Shown in pieces: positions 26,674 through 34,300 of a stretch of DNA of 37,197 nucleotides. This stretch comes from Kordia sp. GTDB taxonomy: Bacteria; Bacteroidota; Bacteroidia; Flavobacteriales; Flavobacteriaceae. Made by a program: the position numbers and the translations under genes. The notes beneath the pieces were generated by a model, which had not been told where the DNA came from, made no database searches, and saw only the letters and a list, made by a program, of their open reading frames with translations. How positions within the stretch are numbered: the first letter of the stretch is position 1; each line of letters begins with the position of its first letter. Location of the stretch: positions 1 to 37,197 of the forward strand of contig NZ_JAKVBC010000044.1 in NCBI RefSeq assembly GCF_022447245.1. Direction: 5' to 3'.

Positions 26674-26681
26674 TATCTTCG
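26674..26681 (+). promoter_or_regulatory. Possible yqeY promoter -7 element
   Basis: TATCTTCG differs from TAnnTTTG at one base and lies 20 bases before the ATG of the yqeY-like gene, directly after the ftsZ terminator. Confidence 0.3.
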
Positions 26682-26701
26682 CTTTTCCAAAAACAAAAAT
26701 C

Positions 26702-27151
26702 ATGGGATTACAACAAGATATAATGACGGCTATGAAAACGGCTATGAAGGCAAAAGATCAAACAGCTTTGGCAGCGTTACGTGCTGTTAAATCTGAAATA
26801 CTTTTAGCAAAGACAAGTGGAGCAGGAGATGACTTGTCAGAAGCGGACGAAGTCAAGTTACTACAAAAACTTGTAAAACAACGTAAAGACAGTGCAGCAA
26901 TCTTTACAGAGCAGGGAAGAGCAGATTTAGCAGAACCAGAAATTGCGCAAGCAGCTGTTATAGAACAATTTTTACCAGAGCAATTAACTGCAGACGAAAT
27001 AGAAAAAGTAGTTGTGATGACTATTGATAGCATTGGCGCTTCTGGAATGAAAGATATGGGGAAAGTCATGGGAATGGTTTCTAAAGAATTGGCTGGACAA
27101 GCTGATGGAAAAACGATTTCTACTATTGTAAAGGCAAAATTGTCTAGTTAA
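26702..27151 (+). CDS. yqeY: GatB/YqeY domain-containing protein
   Basis: The 149-residue protein matches the YqeY family: an N-terminal helical domain (LQQDIMTAMKTAMKAKDQTALAALRAVKSEI), the central KLLQKLVKQRKDSAAIF helix, and a C-terminal helical domain like the tail of GatB (EIEKVVVMTIDSIGASGMKDMGKVMGMVSKEL). The tail of GatB contacts tRNA in the amidotransferase complex, so a role in tRNA or amino-acid metabolism is inferred, but the stand-alone protein has no settled function. It stands after the ftsZ terminator and ahead of a tRNA-Arg gene. Confidence 0.93.
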   Translation: MGLQQDIMTAMKTAMKAKDQTALAALRAVKSEILLAKTSGAGDDLSEADEVKLLQKLVKQRKDSAAIFTEQGRADLAEPEIAQAAVIEQFLPEQLTADEIEKVVVMTIDSIGASGMKDMGKVMGMVSKELAGQADGKTISTIVKAKLSS

Positions 27152-27185
27152 TTTTTTTTAAACTAAAGAACTCAAAATAATTAGA

Positions 27186-27204
27186 TTCCTGCTTTTGCGG
27201 GATT
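27186..27204 (+). terminator. Weak hairpin before the tRNA gene
   Basis: TCCTGC, a TTTT loop and GCGGGA form a six-pair hairpin with one wobble, 35 bases after the yqeY stop. It is not followed by a T-run, so it could be a weak terminator or only a structured spacer. Confidence 0.3.
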
Positions 27205-27208
27205 ATAC

Positions 27209-27282
27209 GGCTACGTAGCTCAGCTGAATAGAGCACTGGATTTCGGCTCCAGCGGTCGCAGGTTTGAATCCTGCCGTAGTCA
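27209..27282 (+). tRNA. tRNA-Arg (anticodon TCG)
   Basis: A full cloverleaf can be drawn. The acceptor stem GGCTACG/CGTAGTC has one G-U pair. The D stem is GCTC/GAGC, the anticodon stem CTGGA/TCCAG with loop TTTCGGC (anticodon TCG at 27243-27245), and the T stem GCAGG/CCTGC. The discriminator is A (27282) and the CCA end is not encoded. TCG reads CGA and, with wobble, other CGN arginine codons. Position 19 in the D loop is A and position 56 in the T loop is T, in place of the usual G19-C56 pair. Confidence 0.93.
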
Positions 27283-27284
27283 CA

Positions 27285-27319
27285 AAATAACTTACTGAAT
27301 TTCAGTAAGTTATTTTTTT
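27285..27319 (+). terminator. Strong intrinsic terminator after tRNA-Arg
   Basis: AATAACTTACTGA (27286-27298) pairs perfectly over 13 bases with TCAGTAAGTTATT (27302-27314) across a three-base loop, followed directly by a T-run to 27319. It begins three bases after the tRNA. Confidence 0.85.
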
Positions 27320-28311
27320 AGTAACAATATTTTAACTGTTTAGAATTGAAAAAAGGTACTCCTATTATCTAACTATTAAGATTTTTGGTGTTCAATGTGT
27401 TGAATACTCATAGCTTACGATTTGGTAGCTTCTGGGTAGAATTTTAAAGGAAATGATTTTCGTTTTAAAGCTGTTAAAAATTATTTGATATAAACTAATA
27501 ACTTAGCTCCTTTATCTTTACTGTCCAGTTTTTGATGCTAGCCCCAACAATTTAAAAAAGTTTATCAAGAGAGTATACACAGGGTTTTTATTTCAACATA
27601 TAGGGAATCGAGATTATTCTACATTATCAAAAAGAGAAAAAGATATAATTATAGTGACTAGAATATTATTAAAGTATTCATAATACAAGTAAGATAGAAT
27701 CCAGGAAACAACTTTTCATTTTCGAGGGATCAATTGGTGAATTTAATGCTACAACTCATTGCTTACAAATTGGTGGTGCCCTCTTAACTTGGAATAAATC
27801 ATGAAGCTGATTTTTATTTTTAAGTGAATATATATTCGTGTATTTATACCTAATTAAGATCATAAAAATTAAACAATTCTAATTAAGGAAGAGAGCTTAT
27901 ACTCACTGTAATAAGTTATTTATAATTTATAAAAGCGCAATTGATCTTTTATAAAAGGTCAAGTAGATTCCTTTGTTTACAGGCATTAACACACTTCCTT
28001 TGAATCAAATTCATTAAAACCTTGATTAGTTATGAAAAACTAAAATTTAACCCTTTTAACGAGTTGAAAAGGAGAATTTGATAGCAATGGTATTAAAAAA
28101 AACGACCTCATTTTTATGCTCGTAACAATTAACGCTGGGAGAATTAGATACATCCATTTCAAAGAATATATGGAGTATAACTTCAGAATTTAAACGCACA
28201 CTTTCACTGAATCATTCTTTAAGAAAAATGAGCCTTAAACAGACGATACATTTCTTTATCTCTAGACTCAATGTTGACCAAAAAATAGATATCCTGTAAA
28301 AAAACATTATT
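27320..28311. other. Long non-coding, apparently decayed spacer
   Basis: About 1 kb between the tRNA terminator and the RHS gene holds no credible gene; stops are dense in all frames. The longest coding-like piece is 58 codons (27507-27683, without an ATG), reading ...DASPNNLKKFIKRVYTG... and ending TLSKREKDIIIVTRILLKYS; it may be a gene fragment but I cannot place it. A near-perfect 22-bp palindrome at 27941-27962 (TTGATCTTTTA and its inverse, one mismatch) could be an operator or a small hairpin. No clear TAnnTTTG promoter lies just before the RHS start. The size and decay suggest past insertions or rearrangement. Confidence 0.5.
27941..27962. repeat. Near-perfect palindrome upstream of the RHS gene
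   Basis: TTGATCTTTTA is followed directly by TAAAAGGTCAA, its inverse complement with one mismatch. A dyad of this length could bind a dimeric regulator of the RHS gene, 350 bases downstream, but in AT-rich DNA it may be chance. Confidence 0.3.
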
Positions 28312-31300
28312 ATGAATATATCCAAATATTTTCAAATTTTAGGGTTGCTTCTTGTTACCACACAATTAACTCTAGCGCAAGCCCCCCAAAAAACATTTTC
28401 AGAAAAACTAGATGGAATAAAAACGTCTAGTAAAGAATTAACCAAAAGTGCTTCATCAGATAATTCATCTGTGGGGCAATCTGGAGCCATGTCAACCTCC
28501 ATTCCTCTGGTAAACGTTACTTCAAGGACAATGTCTTTTCCAATTCAATTAAACTATACTGCGGGGATCAAAGTCGATCAACAAAGTAGTTCGGTCGGAT
28601 TGGGTTGGGTACTTCCTGTAGGAAGTATTACAAGAGACTATGGGGCTTTTGAACCAGATTATTCTTCCACAGAACATGAAGGAGAAATGAAATCTTCGGT
28701 TGTAGGAGGTAATGATGGTTGGTTAAACCCTACGGGCAATAGTATTAATCCATCGGTTCATAATCAAATTCTACAATACAATGCCTTAACCGCACCCGAA
28801 AATCATCAGATGCCTTTGAGTGATTTCTATCATATTAATGTTCCTGGATTTGGCTCAAATTCATTTTGGAACGGAGGCGCTGTAGGCAGTGCACACGATT
28901 GGAAATGGAATGAGCATGAAAATTGGCTGGTAGATCATAGTGTGAAGACATTCAGTATTGATCAGGAATATTCTCGTATAAATGAAAAAGATATGGGCAT
29001 GGGACCAACCTATGAAGGCGACAAAACGAAGTTTAATACGTCTGCCAATTTTGCTGCGGCCATAGGTGTGTTGCCGTATGTTATCAATGGAAAAGCCAAC
29101 TTTGCCGATGTAACTTCAACCAATCAGGTAGCATATGAAGATTTTAATTCTTTTACCATCACTGATGAAAATGGAACGCAATACGTTTTTGGAAGACCGC
29201 TGAGAGGGCAGAAGTTTATTCTTCAAGAATCACCTTATTGGTCAACGGATAAAGGAAGTAGTGCTGGAAACTCAACGATGGGAAATTTCTGGAAGCTAGA
29301 CTATATTGCTGAGTGGCTATTGACAGAAATTCGTTCGGCAGACTATGAAGATTTGAATAATAACGGCATTGCAGATGATGAAGATGCAGGCGATTGGATT
29401 CGATTCGAATATACTGAAAAAACACAGCGCGTGGAAACAGTTCCAAAAAATGGAACTTCAAGTTTTTATGCGACTGTTCCGAAGCATCGTGAATGGTCAA
29501 CTTTTTCTCAAACAGATCAGGCTTCTTCATTAATGCGTGAGCGCGCTTATTTAACTAAGATAATCACACCTATTCAGGAAGTAGATTTTACAATTTCGAA
29601 ACGATTTGATGTAGATCATGATTATTTAGCAAAACCCGCAAATCGAGTAGGGAATGAGTTCTACTATGAAGATCGTCATTGCGCGGCTGGTGCTAATGGT
29701 TCTCCGTCTGACTTTGATATTCACTATCCTGTAGAAACCATGAAGTACGATTCTATCAACGTATTTACGAGATTGATTGATAAATCTATTTACACCACTG
29801 AGAATACACAAACACAGGGAATTGTATTGAAGTATGCAGAGAAAGGAAGTCCAGAAGAATTGGCTGTATCCGATTATGTAATTCGAGATAATAATGACAC
29901 ACCTAAAACACGTGCCGATGGAACACATATCGGAACACCTTCACAAACCTATTTTGATATTGAGGAATTTGCACAGAAAGACAAAAGAGGAAAAACAACA
30001 TTGCTTGGTATCGAACTATTTGGGGGCGATATGGATGCTTCCCAAAAAACACAATACGAGTTTGAATATGCCTATAATCCGAGTTATTCCGAAATTCATA
30101 AACGAAACATTATCAAACAATGGACCTCGCCTTCGGTGCGACAATCTGGTTCGCCAAAAGCGGATCCTAGAATTGGCGGGAATCATACATATACTGAGCA
30201 AATATTACAGGCTGACGGTGTTTCTTATCAAAACACGTTGCATACTAATCTTCCCACCTACGAATTTTTAGTAGACATTCCTTTTACACAGAAACACCAT
30301 AAAATTGAAACGCTAGTAGAAGCAATAAGCTTTGTAGATTCTGGCGCTTTAGATCAGGGAGGTTACACAGTCATAGAAGAGACTATTGATCCTCTTTTAA
30401 GCCCCATTAAAGATGTGTTTGGGTATTTATATGCAGAAAACTGCACAAACTGTGCAGAAGCCTGGAGTTTAACAAAAATCACCTATCCAACGGGCGGGCA
30501 GGTCAGTTTTGAGTATGAGCCTGGAACATTTGATGCTGGGGATGCATCAAACTGGGATTTTGATGAAAAGGAAATGCCGTTGATCAAAGAATACAATGCA
30601 CTTGCAAAAAAACGTTCATACGTGCAGGATGCACACAACCAGTATGCAGAGAGTTTAGGTCTGGGAATTGGGTCCAATAATCGACAAAAAGAATTGACAG
30701 CTACTTTTGAAATGGATGTGCCTACAACTTTTGGGATTCGATTGAAAAAGAAAACAATTTCAGATCGCGTAAACCTTGATGTGGTAATTGACTATGAGTA
30801 TGGAACTGGTCACTACTCTGCACTTCCTGCGGAATTTGTGCAATCCATGTACGGTACGTTTAATCAATTCTTAATTCTTGAAAGACTTCGTCATCAATGG
30901 GAAGTAGGTAACTATGGTACACCTCAACCAACGGGACCGCAATACATTAACGATTTTGAAGAAAAAATGAGACATGCGGCACTTTCAGGAGTAGCCTTAG
31001 ATGATTATCGAGCAGTTCATTTTTATGAATATGTTGACGAGAAAATGATAGATAATTCTTTTACACGTACTCATTACGGGCCTTTGGATGGAATTGCTAC
31101 TGTTGAGTACGATGACTTTAACTTGTATTGTATTAAAAGACCTAATGGATATTCTTATGACAATAGATATGTGTTGGCGAAAACAGCATTGTCCTTACAA
31201 CCTATTCAATTACTTAAAGTAGAAAGTTTTGATGCCAATGAATCAACTCCATATCAGGAAGAAACATATACCTATGAACGAACACAGCTAGCATCGTACG

Positions 31301-34300
31301 ATTTCGAAGTAGACTATACGCAAGTAGGTACTGCGTTTAATACCATAGAATTATGGGATAATACATTTGAAATTTATTGGCCAATAACAACCAGTTTCAA
31401 CACAAATCCTATAAGCATTGGGAATGTTCATTTTTGGATATTAGGGGCGCCTGGCCCTGGTGAGTCAGGATTTGGGTATCTTGTTTCAAAGTCAATTACG
31501 GATGCGCATAGCCTTCCGTATCCATCACAAAGTCCTTACACATACGAACGTTGGGCTTCCTTCAAAACAACCTTACAAAAGAAACAAAGCAACTATAAAG
31601 GATTGATTTCTACAGTTGAATATGATTACAACAATAGATATCAACTTGCAGAAGAAAAGCTCTCTGCCGCATACACTCCGGAGCAGCTCATTACCACGTA
31701 CACATATGCGTATGAAACCTATGCTGCCGCTCCTCAAAATAGCTTTCTAACAAAAAATATGTTGGCATTACCAACAGAAACTACTACCTATCTAAATACA
31801 GTGTTACTAGGGAATGCAGTAAGTGCTAAAATGATCACTTATGATTTAAATTCCTATGCCATTCCACGAGTGGAAGCATTGTACGCTTATGAAACACCTG
31901 TAGATCCTAATCTGGGAACATTTACCTTGACGCCTTTCGATATCAATGCAAGTTCCAATCCTAATTGGAGAATTGCACAAAATGATAACATCGCATACAA
32001 CAAACCAGGACAATTGATGTCCTCAAGAGCAAATCGCCTGTATTCAAAAACGGTATTTGGAAACAATATAAATCTTCCAAAAGCCTCTATTTCCAGTCCC
32101 ATTGAGGCATTTGATGCTACCTACTCAGGTTTCGAAGATTTCACAGGAAGACACAACATAGCAGATTGGGACAATGATGATTACCAGGATGAAAAATGGT
32201 TTACCGCTGATATTGAAACAGGGGAAGAACTTGGGTTTTCAACGCTGGTAGTTCAAAATCCTTGCGGACATCCAATACCGTCAGGAGGATTGACCACTGC
32301 CGAAACCATAAGCAAACATCTGAATTATGTGATGACCGATAATACCTTAGGACTAGTAGTCGGTGACGTTGTAGAAATAAAATTAACTGGAGGTGACTAT
32401 GCAGTTCCAGCTAACTACTCGTGGAGCATTGAAACCACAGTTACTGCAATCCTTGATCGAACAGATTACATCGCTAATGGTACATTGCCAAATTGGATTG
32501 ACGTACAGTTGAAAGATTATATTCTCTGCTTTGCAGATCCGTTGGAATTTCCTGAATCATCTTACACACTTAACGGTGTGTTTGGAGGAGTTGTCAATCC
32601 TACTGATGAAGGCGGAGCAATTACCATTTCTGAAACTATTATTAAAAAGAAAAATCCGACATACAATCTTTCAAAAACCTATGCTCGAACAGGAAAATAC
32701 AGTTACAAACTTCCAACTTTGAAAGATGCCAGCGAAAGCCCTACAAAAACTGCGGTTCGTCCCGTAAATCTTACGGCGCCTTTCCCAGCGTCAGGAATGG
32801 CATGTATGGATCCTTATGTTGCTCCTTCACAGCAGAATGAATGTCAATGGTCGTATGAAGCTTCTGTTTGGTTAAAATATGATTTTGATATTACTGCCAT
32901 AGGTGTAGGAGACAGCAACCTTAAAAGTGCGGATATTGACGGAGATGATCTATACCAACGTGGAACGGTTAGTGAAACCGACAACCAGGAAGGTGTAAAA
33001 ATTATCTGTGATGTATACAATAACGATCATACCGTTTTATTAGAACGAAAAGTATTTTATCCGGAATCACTTTCAGAAGATTGGCAACAATATACGGTGA
33101 CCATGCCTGTATTAATAGGAGGAGTAAAATGGTTAGACGTGTATGTTCAAAACGAACGCGAACAAATAGGAGCTTCTGTTTCAACGTACAAATCCGTATT
33201 TGCAGACGATATCATCATTTATCCAACAGGCGCAAAGTACACTTACAAAACGTACGATAAATTTGCAAATGGTACGTTTACAATCAATAACAATGATGTG
33301 TTTACAGAAGCTGTGTTTGACGAAAAAGGAAGACCTGTGGCTCAAAAGAATGCCTATGGAACCACCATTTCGGAACAAGCGTATTTTGAACATCCAAACT
33401 GGTCAAATCAAGTAAACCATATAACGGAACGTATGTGGGTTTCTAGTGGAGTTTATAACGAATCACGTCACTATATGGATGGTTTTGGAAAAACAAAACA
33501 AGCAATGATCTCAGACCTTGTAAAAGATGCACGTGTGGTAACCGAATCAAATTACTATAATGACAAAGGTTTTACAACCGCAACGTTTAAACCCTATACC
33601 TTACCAGGCGCAGCTTTAGAAGATACTTACGATACCGATTTTATCTTCAATGTTCAGGATTTATATTCATCGAGTCATGCGCTTACAGAAGTAGTGTATG
33701 AAGCAAAACCTGAAATGAAAGTTGCGAGCATTTTACCACCTAGAGAAAACAGTGAAACTGCAATTATAGCTTCTCAGCAGGATTACATCTCAACGGATCC
33801 GTTAGTTGCACCGTATGGGACAACTCCTGCCACACAAAATTATCCTGCGGGTAGTTTATTGATCCATGAAATGACAGATGCCAATGGAAATGTAACAAAA
33901 ACCTATATGGATAATAGGAAGCGTGTAATTCTGGAAGAAAAAACTAATGGACAAAATCACGTGCAATATGCAGATGGAACCATCGGGATGACCACAGGAA
34001 ATACAATTGCTCAAACCTGGTTTGTATACGATCCTGAAGGCAGATTGCTCAAAGTAGTTGATCCAACTGGGAAACAAAATACGTATGCATACAATAGTTT
34101 AGGTGTTATTGTAAAGAAAACCCTTGCCGATAAAGGAACTTCAGAACTCCGCTACGACAAATACGGACAAATTCGATTTATACGAGATCAAAAAGATATA
34201 GACGCTACTAATAGCAACACTTTTAATACAGATCAATTTGCCTATTGGAAGTACGATGCATGGGGAAGGGTTACAGAAACAGGACAAAAGCAAGTGGCTT

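Noticed and set aside
28052-28072. CCTTTT...AAAAGG inverted repeat before the RHS gene as a terminator or riboswitch
   Set aside because: The arms are six bases with an ill-fitting inner stem, there is no T-run, and no known riboswitch core is visible.
29894-30271. 125-codon plus-strand frame inside the RHS gene
   Set aside because: It is out of frame within the continuous 2901-codon RHS frame and has no recognisable product.
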